From Chloroflexota bacterium (lineage in GTDB: Bacteria > Chloroflexota > Anaerolineae > Anaerolineales > UBA11858), in assembly GCA_030666985.1 (NCBI GenBank), contig DAOUWT010000034.1:1-15147 (forward strand): DNA of 15,147 nt. The letters are read 5' to 3'. Under the pieces are notes generated by a model. It searched no databases, had not been told where the DNA came from, and saw nothing but the letters and a program-made list of their open reading frames with translations. Positions within the stretch are counted from its first letter, which is position 1, and each line of letters begins with the position of its first letter. Shown piece by piece: positions 1 to 5,333 of the stretch. Made by a program: the position numbers and the translations under genes.

Positions 1-2
1 TG

Positions 3-128
3 CGCATCCTACGGTTAGCTGCACGCATGCTGGAAACCGAAGTGGCTCATGCCCTGATGCCGCCCAGAGCGCCGAGATCTGACCTCTCGGCATGGGCATT
101 TCTAATTGTCGCTGATGTCCATTTCTAA
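3..128 (+). CDS. Partial ORF open at the left edge, possible transposase C-terminus
   Basis: Frame 3 is open from the first bases to a TAA at 126-128, giving about 41 residues that include the stretch RLAARMLETEVAHALMPP, a plausible basic/alanine-rich protein tail. The frame runs into the first copy of the 17-mer repeat before stopping, so the real gene may have ended differently. I do not recognise a domain. The only argument for a transposase is its position directly inside the putative IS end. Confidence 0.22.
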   Translation, partial: RILRLAARMLETEVAHALMPPRAPRSDLSAWAFLIVADVHF

Positions 129-136
129 TTGTCGCT
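97..136 (+). repeat. Two direct copies of a 17-mer, period 23
   Basis: CATTTCTAATTGTCGCT occurs at 97-113 and again, without mismatch, at 120-136, separated by GATGTC. The arrangement suits the multiple transposase-binding sites of an IS terminus. Confidence 0.85.
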
Positions 137-171
137 TGACACAATTGCCTCACTTCGCAGGCTTCAAAGTC

Positions 172-201
172 TTGACATAACTATATCGGATAGGGGATAA
201 T
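172..201 (+). promoter_or_regulatory. Sigma70-type promoter of the fic gene
   Basis: TTGACA (172-177) is followed after 18 nt by GATAAT (196-201). This predicts a start near 208 and a leader of about 25 nt that contains the Shine-Dalgarno GGAGG (224-228), 4 nt before the ATG at 233. The -35 is exact and the -10 has one mismatch. Confidence 0.7.
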
Positions 202-216
202 AGAGTATATCCGATA
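184..216. promoter_or_regulatory. Palindromic operator overlapping the fic -10 and start site
   Basis: TATCGGATA (184-192) and TATCCGATA (208-216) are perfect inverted repeats with 15 nt between them. Centre-to-centre spacing is 24 bp, so a dimer could contact both from one face. They straddle the -10 and the predicted start, the classic place for a repressor. The Fic protein itself carries a C-terminal helix-turn-helix, so autoregulation is a reasonable inference; an unlinked repressor is equally possible. Confidence 0.6.
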
Positions 217-232
217 CTGACATGGAGGCAAT

Positions 233-1162
233 ATGTTGGAAGAACGCTTACTGAATCGCCTGGAAGAGAAAAAAGCCCGCCTAGACGCCCTCCGTCCTCT
301 TGAGGCAGGGGTCGTGGCCCGCTTGCGAGAACAAATCAATCTGGAGTGGATTTATAACTCCAACGCCATCGAGGGCAACACGCTCACGCTCAAAGAAACA
401 CACTTAGTTTTAGCAACAGGCCTGACTATTGGGGGCAAAAGCCTGCGAGAACATTTCGAGGTCACTAATCATCGTGAGGCGATAGCCTATGTCGAGTCTC
501 TTGTGAATCAGGATGGGAGGATTACGCCCCATCACGTGCGACAAATCCACAAACTAGTGTTGAGCCAGATTGACGATGATAACGCAGGGCAATACCGAAG
601 CACTCCGGTGCGCATCGCCGGAGCGGATCACATCCCCCCGGAAGCATGGGAAATCCCCCGTTTGGTGACCGAATGGGGAGACTGGCTGAATGATCCCTAT
701 AATAGAATCCATCCTGTCAATCGAGCTGCATTGGCGCACTACCGCCTTGTGGCTATTCATCCTTTCATTGATGGCAATGGACGCACAGCTCGCTTAGTGC
801 TGAATTTAATCCTGATGCAAGCAGGCTACCCGCCCACTATCATCCAAAACATTCAGCGCAAACAATACTACCGCGTCCTGGCTCAAGCAGATGATGGCCG
901 CCCTGAACCGTTGGTTAACTTTTTAGGGCGCAATGTAGAACGCAGCCTTATCTTCTATTTGGAAGCCTGTACACCCCAGACTGGTCCAAAGCCCGCCAAA
1001 GAAAAATGGATACCCCTGCGAGAAGCCGCCCAAAATACCCCCTACAGTCAAGAATATCTCAGTCTTTTGGCACGCAAAGGTCGTTTGGAAGCCATCAAAC
1101 ACGGGAGAAATTGGCATACTACAAAAAAGGCCATTGAAACGTACAGGCAGTCTGTTGAATAA
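233..1162 (+). CDS. Fic-domain AMP-transferase with C-terminal helix-turn-helix
   Basis: This 309-residue protein contains the Fic core motif HPFIDGNGRTAR at residues 176-187. The catalytic His is H176, and the anion-binding GNGR loop is intact. An N-terminal [S/T]xxxE[G/N] inhibitory helix is present as SNAIEG (residues 43-48, E47), which makes it a class II, self-inhibited Fic protein. Such enzymes transfer AMP, or occasionally other groups, from a nucleotide to hydroxyl side chains of target proteins in the cytoplasm. Residues about 258-309 look like an excisionase/MerR-type helix-turn-helix, so the protein may also bind DNA. The start at 233 is supported by GGAGG 4 nt upstream. It appears to be monocistronic, with its own promoter and palindromic operator. 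Fic proteins of this type occur as toxins, housekeeping regulators and island cargo; the target cannot be read from sequence. Confidence 0.92.
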   Translation: MLEERLLNRLEEKKARLDALRPLEAGVVARLREQINLEWIYNSNAIEGNTLTLKETHLVLATGLTIGGKSLREHFEVTNHREAIAYVESLVNQDGRITPHHVRQIHKLVLSQIDDDNAGQYRSTPVRIAGADHIPPEAWEIPRLVTEWGDWLNDPYNRIHPVNRAALAHYRLVAIHPFIDGNGRTARLVLNLILMQAGYPPTIIQNIQRKQYYRVLAQADDGRPEPLVNFLGRNVERSLIFYLEACTPQTGPKPAKEKWIPLREAAQNTPYSQEYLSLLARKGRLEAIKHGRNWHTTKKAIETYRQSVE

Positions 1163-1168
1163 GGTGCG

Positions 1169-1202
1169 GAAAGTAAAATATGAATTGTTGTGTTTTACTT
1201 TC
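1169..1202 (+). terminator. AT-rich hairpin just after fic
   Basis: GAAAGTAAAA (1169-1178) and TTTTACTTTC (1193-1202) form a perfect 10-bp stem, extendable by two further pairs, 6 nt after the fic stop. No T-run follows it, so it is a weak terminator at best and may instead protect the mRNA 3' end. Confidence 0.4.
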
Positions 1203-1559
1203 GTTTATCAGCACAATCGATTTTTTGTCTTTGATGAATACGTAAGGAAAGACAAGGTCGGTGGACACCCTATGCACGCTATAAACGCCTATGCGTGCAT
1301 AGGGTGCATAAACCGTGCATAATGTTCTAAATGGCAATAACTTGCACAGTAAGTCTACGACAGGGCGGAGATATGTAACAACGGTTTTGCCGATTGACGA
1401 ACACATCTTTGGGCACTTACCATCCGGATGGTGTAATTGCCCTAACAGACAAGATAGCAGACATAAAAGGTAATTTGCATGGTGACTGCGAAAACCTTAG
1501 GCTTGGTGAGCGAAGAAATGTTGCTACATTTCATTGCTTATTGCTGATTTTTGTTGATG
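1203..1559. other. Gene-poor stretch between fic and the abiEi promoter
   Basis: I find no convincing gene here. Short open frames exist on both strands (for example a 70-codon frame at 1394-1606 on plus), but none has a Shine-Dalgarno or a recognisable motif, and that one overlaps the downstream promoter. The only clear structure is the 14-bp inverted repeat at 1266-1306. Confidence 0.6.
1266..1306. repeat. Perfect 14-bp inverted repeat with 13-nt loop
   Basis: CACCCTATGCACGC (1266-1279) is exactly complementary to GCGTGCATAGGGTG (1293-1306). No T-run follows on either strand, so it is not a standard intrinsic terminator. It could be a protein-binding palindrome, a recombination site or an RNA stem. 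Confidence 0.85.
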
Positions 1560-1588
1560 TTGACAGATATCCATCAGCCAGTTATAAT
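1560..1588 (+). promoter_or_regulatory. Consensus sigma70 promoter of the abiEi operon
   Basis: TTGACA (1560-1565), a 17-nt spacer and TATAAT (1583-1588) match the consensus at every position. The predicted start is near 1595, giving a leader of about 65 nt. An unregulated promoter this strong would be unusual, and palindromes lie at and just after the start. Confidence 0.85.
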
Positions 1589-1593
1589 CAGTT

Positions 1594-1624
1594 TATGTAT
1601 ACGTAATGCCACAGCTACAGTAGC
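1594..1624. promoter_or_regulatory. Candidate operator palindromes downstream of the abiEi promoter
   Basis: Two palindromes fall in the leader: a 12-bp near-palindrome around GTATAC (1594-1605, 10 of 12 positions symmetric) at the predicted start, and GCTACAGTAGC (1614-1624), symmetric about its central A. AbiEi antitoxins are known to repress their own operon by binding inverted repeats at the promoter, so these are candidate sites. The assignment is an inference. Confidence 0.4.
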
Positions 1625-1659
1625 GTTATGCTTGTTAGCAACTCAAATGGTGAACACAA

Positions 1660-2499
1660 ATGACCGCGCAGCCTGATACGATTCAACTCAGCCACCTGGA
1701 ACAAACCATCTACTTCGCCTGTCAGCGGCAGGGTATAAACCTGCTCAACGCTGACATTGCCACACGCATGGTTGATGTCTCGCGTAAGCACGCTGTCAAT
1801 TTACTCTCCAGGATGGCCCGTAAGGGGGGCATCTATCGCATTGGGCGAGGCCGCTACGCGGTTATCCCGCCTGACGTGCTTTATGGACGCAAGAACTACG
1901 TCATTGATCCGCATTTGATCATTGACGAGTTGATGAAGGCCAACGGAGAGGGGGATGCCTATTACGTCGCTTACCAGAGCGCGGCCTCCCTACACGGGGC
2001 AGCCCACCAGCTACCCTTTGCTTTGATGGTTGCCACATCCCGGCAGCGTCGCCCAATTGAGATGGGCCAGACGCAAATCGATTTTGTACAACTTAAGCAA
2101 TCCAAGCTTTTTGGTTTTTATGATATGGCCTACCGAGAAGCCCGTCTCAATGTATCTGACCCCGAAAAGACCATCTTGGATTGCCTGGAGCGGTTTGACC
2201 TATGTGGTGGTGTAGACGAAGTGACCCGTACCATCAGTGTCCTGGTTGAGGAAGTAGCAGCAAACAAGCTCTTGGATTACCTCAGGCGGATGGACAACCA
2301 AGCCCTCACCCAGCGGCTGGGCCTGATCCTGGAGCGTCTGCGCACATTGCAGACAATAGAAGATGAGCATCTCCTGGCGGGCATCGTCCGCTTGGTGGGG
2401 GAGCACACCTACCCCCTGGATCCTCACGGGCCAAACGTGGGGGAGGTGGACGCTCGCTGGCGTATCCGCGAAAACATCGATGTGCTGAAGGAAATATAA
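1660..2499 (+). CDS. AbiEi-type antitoxin/transcription regulator
   Basis: The 279 residues fit the type IV antitoxin AbiEi family. A winged helix-turn-helix occupies residues about 10-65 (containing ADIATRMVDVSRKHAVNLLS and ending in IYRIGRGRYAVIPP), and a larger C-terminal domain follows (YYVAYQSAASLHGAA, then VSDPEKTILDCLERFD). In known AbiE pairs this protein represses the operon and counteracts the AbiEii nucleotidyltransferase toxin. Here the next gene is not AbiEii. The start at 1660 is chosen for the weak Shine-Dalgarno GGTGA at 1649-1653 and because the leader from the consensus promoter ends there. Its stop touches the ATG of the next gene, so the two are translationally coupled. 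It is probably repressed by its own product at the palindromes in the leader. Confidence 0.82.
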   Translation: MTAQPDTIQLSHLEQTIYFACQRQGINLLNADIATRMVDVSRKHAVNLLSRMARKGGIYRIGRGRYAVIPPDVLYGRKNYVIDPHLIIDELMKANGEGDAYYVAYQSAASLHGAAHQLPFALMVATSRQRRPIEMGQTQIDFVQLKQSKLFGFYDMAYREARLNVSDPEKTILDCLERFDLCGGVDEVTRTISVLVEEVAANKLLDYLRRMDNQALTQRLGLILERLRTLQTIEDEHLLAGIVRLVGEHTYPLDPHGPNVGEVDARWRIRENIDVLKEI

Positions 2500-2796
2500 A
2501 TGGAAATCACGACACGCATCATCCGCAACTGGGCTGACGAGAAAGGCGTCCCCGACCTGATACTGGCCGAGTTAGATTATTACGCCTTTTTGGGAGAATT
2601 GGATGATCGGGATTATCTTTTCTTGGACATGGCCAAGTACTTGCTGCATAAGCCCTATCCCAAAGCCAGTGAGGAGGTTATCGAGGGTATCAAATATCCG
2701 TTAGCCTGGCTGATGGAGGGTTTGCCCATCTCGGACGAAGCGGCAGTTATGACCCAGGAGGACATTGGGATCTACTTGCCTGAGGCGACCGAATAA
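2500..2796 (+). CDS. Unrecognised 98-residue protein paired with AbiEi
   Basis: The ATG follows the abiEi stop with no gap (TAA 2497-2499, ATG 2500), and AAGGA (2488-2492) inside abiEi serves as ribosome site with 7-nt spacing. The product is small, acidic and apparently cytoplasmic: no signal peptide or membrane segment. It opens with an amphipathic stretch (ITTRIIRNWADEKGVPDLIL) that superficially resembles AbiEii N-termini, but it is far too short and I see no nucleotidyltransferase GS...D motif. Tight coupling to an antitoxin gene suggests a toxin, an accessory factor, or the remains of a replaced toxin. I do not recognise the family. Confidence 0.72.
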   Translation: MEITTRIIRNWADEKGVPDLILAELDYYAFLGELDDRDYLFLDMAKYLLHKPYPKASEEVIEGIKYPLAWLMEGLPISDEAAVMTQEDIGIYLPEATE

Positions 2797-2819
2797 ATAT
2801 TTGAAAAAGCGAGAGAGAC

Positions 2820-3335
2820 ATGACCACCTGGTTCACGGCTGACACCCATTTCGGGCATGCCAACATCATTAAATACTGCGAGCGGCCGTTTTCCTCCCTG
2901 GAAGAGATGGACGAAACATTGATTGAAAATTGGAACAAGGCGGTCAATCCCGATGACACCATCTACCACCTGGGGGATTTCACGTTGGCTGGAAAGGAAG
3001 CTGCGCGGGTTTATTTTCTGCGCCTCAATGGGAAGATATTCATTGTCCCTGGGGGACACGATAGAAAATGGCTCAAGGGAAAGGATTACTTCTCCCGCTC
3101 AGGCCACCCCGTCACCATACTTCCGCCGCTGTATACGTTCAGTGTATCCCTCCCAAACGAGAAACATCCCCAACCGATTGTATTGTGCCATTATGCCATG
3201 CGCGTCTGGGACCGGTCGCATTACGGGAGTTGGCATTTGTTCGGTCATTCGCATGGGAATTTATCCCAGCTAAAGAATAGCCTGGATGTGGGCGTGGATT
3301 GTTGGGATTACCGCCCCTTTGGCTTATTTTTTTGA
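2820..3335 (+). CDS. Calcineurin-like metallophosphoesterase, active site altered, C-terminus probably short
   Basis: The 171 residues follow the small metallophosphoesterase plan: DTHFGH (D8, H10), GDF (G52-D53), a GNHD-like block, CHY (H124) and GHSHG (142-146), then DVGVD. The block that should read GNHD is GGHD at 78-81, so the metal-binding Asn is missing and activity is doubtful. After CWDYRP, where relatives usually continue with another short helix, the frame ends at once in a phenylalanine-rich tail (GLFF) read from a T-run, which suggests truncation. It follows the 98-residue gene by 23 nt, with a purine-rich GAGAGA before the start, so it is probably the third gene of the abiEi operon. 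The family hydrolyses phosphodiesters or phosphomonoesters with two metals; the substrate is unknown. A diverged fragment of a second copy lies at 4486-4587. Confidence 0.85.
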   Translation: MTTWFTADTHFGHANIIKYCERPFSSLEEMDETLIENWNKAVNPDDTIYHLGDFTLAGKEAARVYFLRLNGKIFIVPGGHDRKWLKGKDYFSRSGHPVTILPPLYTFSVSLPNEKHPQPIVLCHYAMRVWDRSHYGSWHLFGHSHGNLSQLKNSLDVGVDCWDYRPFGLFF

Positions 3336-3509
3336 CTCCTCTGAAAAAAGATCGTTTTTTGCTGTGCACGCTCTGGCGACCACGAAGAGTTACTCTTATC
3401 CTCCCCGCCGCATGAGAGATGAGGCAAAGCATAGAGAGCGTTATCGTGTAGAAGCAAAATTACCAGTTGATATTCTTGACATTTATATTTATTTGCCAAA
3501 GGTGAATTC

Positions 3510-4340
3510 ATGAAAAACCCCCCATCAATTCGAAAATACTATGTAGATGAAGCGGGCGATGCCACAATTTATAGCCGTCGTGGAAAAGTATTGATTGGCA
3601 CATCTGGGTGTTCGCGTTATTTCATTCTTGGCGTGTTAGATATTTCTGACCCGGTTTCTTTGCAAAAAAACATGGATGAATTACGTATGTCTTTATTGGC
3701 AGACCCCTACTTCAAGGGCGTACCGTCCGTGCAACCTTCAGCTCGAAAAACTGCACTATATTTTCATGCTAAAGATGATCTACCTGAAGTCCGAAGAGAG
3801 GTATTTGCATTATTACAGAAACATAAATGTCGTTTTCTGGCTGTGATTCGTGATAAGCAACGTGTATTGAGATATGTTCAACGCCGCAACACACTAGACA
3901 TCTCCTATCGCTATCGTCCGAACGAATTATATGATTATATGATCAGAGTATTATTCAAAAATATCTTGCACAAAGACCCTCATTATGAAATCTTTTTCTC
4001 AAAGCGTTGGAAAAAAGACCGAACAGAAGCTTTAAGAAAAGCTTTAGAAAAATCTCAGGAACGTTTCTCGCAACAGTCGGGGAAGAAGGCCTCGTCAACT
4101 ATTTCGCTTATTCATCAAACATCACAAGAGAATGCTGGACTTCAGGCTGTTGATTATTTTCTGTGGAGTTTACAACGCTTTTATGAACGCAAAGAAGATC
4201 GATATCTCGACTTGTTATGGCCATCTTTCAGTTTAGTGCATGATTTGGACAACACTCGTAAGAATCCTTATGGCGTATATTACACAAGAAAAAAGCCGCT
4301 AAAATTAGCGGCTTTGGATAATGACTTGCCAGAGATATAG
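3510..4340 (+). CDS. DUF3800 domain protein
   Basis: The 276 residues show the DUF3800 hallmarks: an N-terminal beta strand with acidic residues, YYVDEAGD (10-17), a central FHAKDD, and a C-terminal HQTSQENAGLQAVDYFLWSL region (H202, D215). The spaced acidic residues recall RNase H-like nucleases, but no biochemical function is established for the family. DUF3800 genes are frequent in mobile and defence regions. Start chosen for AAGGTG (3499-3504), 5 nt before the ATG. The gene is visibly richer in A/T than the polysaccharide genes, consistent with transfer. I see no good promoter in the 174 nt before it (a TTGACA at 3476-3481 lacks a spaced -10). Its last 17 codons, from about 4288, are overlapped by the 3' half of a minus-strand small RNA, so the sequence there serves two purposes. 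Confidence 0.88.
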   Translation: MKNPPSIRKYYVDEAGDATIYSRRGKVLIGTSGCSRYFILGVLDISDPVSLQKNMDELRMSLLADPYFKGVPSVQPSARKTALYFHAKDDLPEVRREVFALLQKHKCRFLAVIRDKQRVLRYVQRRNTLDISYRYRPNELYDYMIRVLFKNILHKDPHYEIFFSKRWKKDRTEALRKALEKSQERFSQQSGKKASSTISLIHQTSQENAGLQAVDYFLWSLQRFYERKEDRYLDLLWPSFSLVHDLDNTRKNPYGVYYTRKKPLKLAALDNDLPEI

Positions 4341-4398
4341 AATTGAACTGGTCGCAACCAGACAATTACACGGCATGGAGCCGAACTTTGTCTCTGGC
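4286..4398 (-). ncRNA. Candidate structured small RNA antisense to the DUF3800 3' end
   Basis: On the minus strand the predicted transcript starts at about 4398, the first base of GCCAGAGA. Closing stem P1 pairs 4391-4398 with 4328-4335 (8 bp, perfect). P2 pairs 4363-4367 with 4341-4345 and 4357-4361 with 4348-4352, separated by a small internal loop and capped by a 4-nt loop. P3 pairs 4380-4383 with 4371-4374. Together they make a three-way junction, followed by a terminator hairpin and six T. The promoter, fold and terminator fit one another to within a base, which chance does not easily give. Conserved RNA motifs found next to DUF3800 genes (named DUF3800-I onward) have been reported; whether this belongs to one of them is inference. 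The plus strand could also fold P1 ahead of TTTTT (4399-4403) and act as a terminator for the DUF3800 mRNA. Confidence 0.6.
4289..4315 (-). terminator. Intrinsic terminator, stronger on the minus strand
   Basis: AAAGCCGCTAA (4292-4302) and TTAGCGGCTTT (4305-4315) are perfectly complementary. On minus the hairpin is followed by six T (4294-4289) and then CTTG, a textbook terminator. On plus only TTT follows. It lies inside the coding end of the DUF3800 gene, whose stop is at 4338-4340. Confidence 0.8.
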
Positions 4399-4404
4399 TT
4401 TTTC

Positions 4405-4413
4405 ATTATAACA
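4405..4413 (-). promoter_or_regulatory. Extended -10 promoter for the minus-strand small RNA
   Basis: Read on the minus strand the bases are TGTTATAAT, an exact extended -10 (TGnTATAAT). Six bases separate it from the G at 4398, the predicted start. No TTGACA-like -35 is seen, which is usual for extended -10 promoters. Confidence 0.6.
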
Positions 4414-4485
4414 CAAATTTCACGCTTTGGATTAACATTTTTAGATTTTCCCATGAAAACAAAACACCGAAACACCTTTACCACC

Positions 4486-4587
4486 ATGCGCGTCTGGGAT
4501 CGGTCGCATTACGGAGGTTGGCACTTGTTCGGTCATTCCCATGGTAATTTACCCCCGCTGAAGAATAGCCTGGACGTAGGTGTGGAT
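4486..4587 (+). pseudogene. Fragment of a second metallophosphoesterase gene
   Basis: These 34 codons align without gaps to 3198-3299 of the intact metallophosphoesterase gene, with 90 of 102 bases identical. Nine of the 12 differences are synonymous, leaving three amino-acid changes (S to G, S to P, Q to P), and the GHSHG and DVGVD motifs are kept. Similarity stops abruptly at both ends. Upstream is AT-rich sequence; downstream a transposase remnant begins within 5 nt. The synonymous bias shows that both copies evolved as working genes before this one was broken. Confidence 0.85.
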
Positions 4588-4591
4588 GTAG

Positions 4592-4741
4592 GGAACTATT
4601 TTTTATCGTTTACGCACCGAGCCAAAAACTGTAATGCTAGTCATTACCTTGCTTGCCTACGGTTGTCCACTAAAAGCAATACAAAAAGCATTTGGTTTTC
4701 ATGAACGCACAATCAAAAGCTGGTGGCTACGATTTGCCTAA
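4592..4741 (+). pseudogene. Transposase N-terminal remnant
   Basis: A frame open from 4592 to the TAA at 4739-4741 encodes about 49 residues, including LLAYGCPLKAIQKAFGFHER and TIKSWWLRFA. This is the helix-turn-helix start of a transposase family common in cyanobacteria and Chloroflexota ('AYGCP.QAI..AFG..ERT' pattern, from memory). It has no start in context and no catalytic domain, so it is a dead fragment. It abuts the metallophosphoesterase fragment, which suggests an insertion that later decayed. Confidence 0.65.
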
Positions 4742-4800
4742 AAATACCGTGAGAGAACTGAACAGCCCTGGGTATATTATAGTATATTAGGCCTTCTCCC

Positions 4801-4828
4801 TTGACCTCTCTCCTTTTAAAGTTATAAT
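4801..4828 (+). promoter_or_regulatory. Promoter of the polysaccharide operon
   Basis: TTGACC (4801-4806), a 16-nt spacer and TATAAT (4823-4828) sit directly before the ATG at 4836, so transcription should begin at or within a few bases of the start codon. Two direct TATATTA copies (4773-4779 and 4783-4789) lie 10 bp apart upstream of the -35, where an UP element or an activator site would be. Confidence 0.7.
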
Positions 4829-4835
4829 TCAGCAA

Positions 4836-5333
4836 ATGAATTATAAAGATGATGCTTTAAGTCCCGAACAAGAAGAGCGAGAGCGTATTTTACTAGGGTA
4901 TATTGAAAATGACCCCGACATCAACCAAGCTACCCTGGCAGATAAGATTGGCGTGGCAGCAGCTACTGTGAACTGGCACATCAAGCGATTGGTCTATAAA
5001 GGGTATGTGAAAACCAAACGTGCTCAACGCAAAAAACTGCGTTATATTATCACGCCCGAAGGCTTGGCACTCCGCGCGAAGTTGACGCTTGACTATGTGG
5101 AAAACCAGATGCGTTTGTACCGGCAGACGCGCAATGACGTGAAAACATTCTTGAGTGACGTGGCAGAAGCCGGGTACTCCCAAGTAATGATAGAAAGCAA
5201 TAGTGAAATAGCGGACGTGTGCCGTCTGACCTGCCTTGAGCAAGGAGTGGAGGTAGTAGAGCAAGGAGACGTCCCCATTCTCGAAATCCGCGGCTACCGG
5301 GTGTACTTGAAAGAAGTCAAGGAGGCCGCATGA
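4836..5333 (+). CDS. Winged-helix regulator at the head of the polysaccharide operon
   Basis: The 165 residues begin with a winged helix-turn-helix (about 12-75, including NQATLADKIGVAAATVNWHI and the wing around KKLRYIITPEG). A linker helix and a small alpha/beta domain follow (about 105-160, GYSQVMIESNSEIADVCRL), possibly a ligand sensor. The N-terminal half resembles MarR-type regulators associated with exopolysaccharide clusters. The position as first gene fits a cluster-specific regulator. There is no Shine-Dalgarno, and the -10 ends only 7 nt before the ATG, so translation is probably leaderless. The stop overlaps the next start (ATGA at 5330-5333), which couples it to the epimerase. 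Confidence 0.82.
   Translation: MNYKDDALSPEQEERERILLGYIENDPDINQATLADKIGVAAATVNWHIKRLVYKGYVKTKRAQRKKLRYIITPEGLALRAKLTLDYVENQMRLYRQTRNDVKTFLSDVAEAGYSQVMIESNSEIADVCRLTCLEQGVEVVEQGDVPILEIRGYRVYLKEVKEAA

Larger units (their letters stand above)
1..141 (+). mobile_element. Probable right end of an IS21-like insertion sequence (partial)
   Basis: The left edge carries an open frame running in from outside and then two direct copies of a 17-mer (97-113 and 120-136), followed by TTGACA ending in CA at 141. IS21-family elements are known to have repeated internal binding sites near their tips and to end in 5'-CA-3', and the motif resembles IS21-type tips as I remember them. The fic promoter starts just outside. 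The family assignment is an inference, because neither a recognisable transposase domain nor a target duplication is visible. Confidence 0.35.

Noticed and set aside
1266..1306. Integron attC site
   Set aside because: No matching GTTRRRY/RYYYAAC core boxes surround the palindrome, and no integrase is present.
1394..1606. 70-codon open frame on plus
   Set aside because: No ribosome site, no recognisable motif, and its end lies over the consensus promoter at 1560-1588.
3476..3481. TTGACA as promoter of the DUF3800 gene
   Set aside because: No acceptable -10 occurs at 15-19 nt downstream, where the ribosome site already lies.
3286..3513. 75-codon frame after the metallophosphoesterase
   Set aside because: It overlaps the phosphoesterase end in another frame and shows no family features or ribosome site.
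4328..4398. tRNA-like length and closing stem
   Set aside because: The 71-nt span with an 8-bp closing stem suggested a tRNA, but there is no proper T-arm next to the acceptor strand and no D or anticodon arm in the right positions on either strand.
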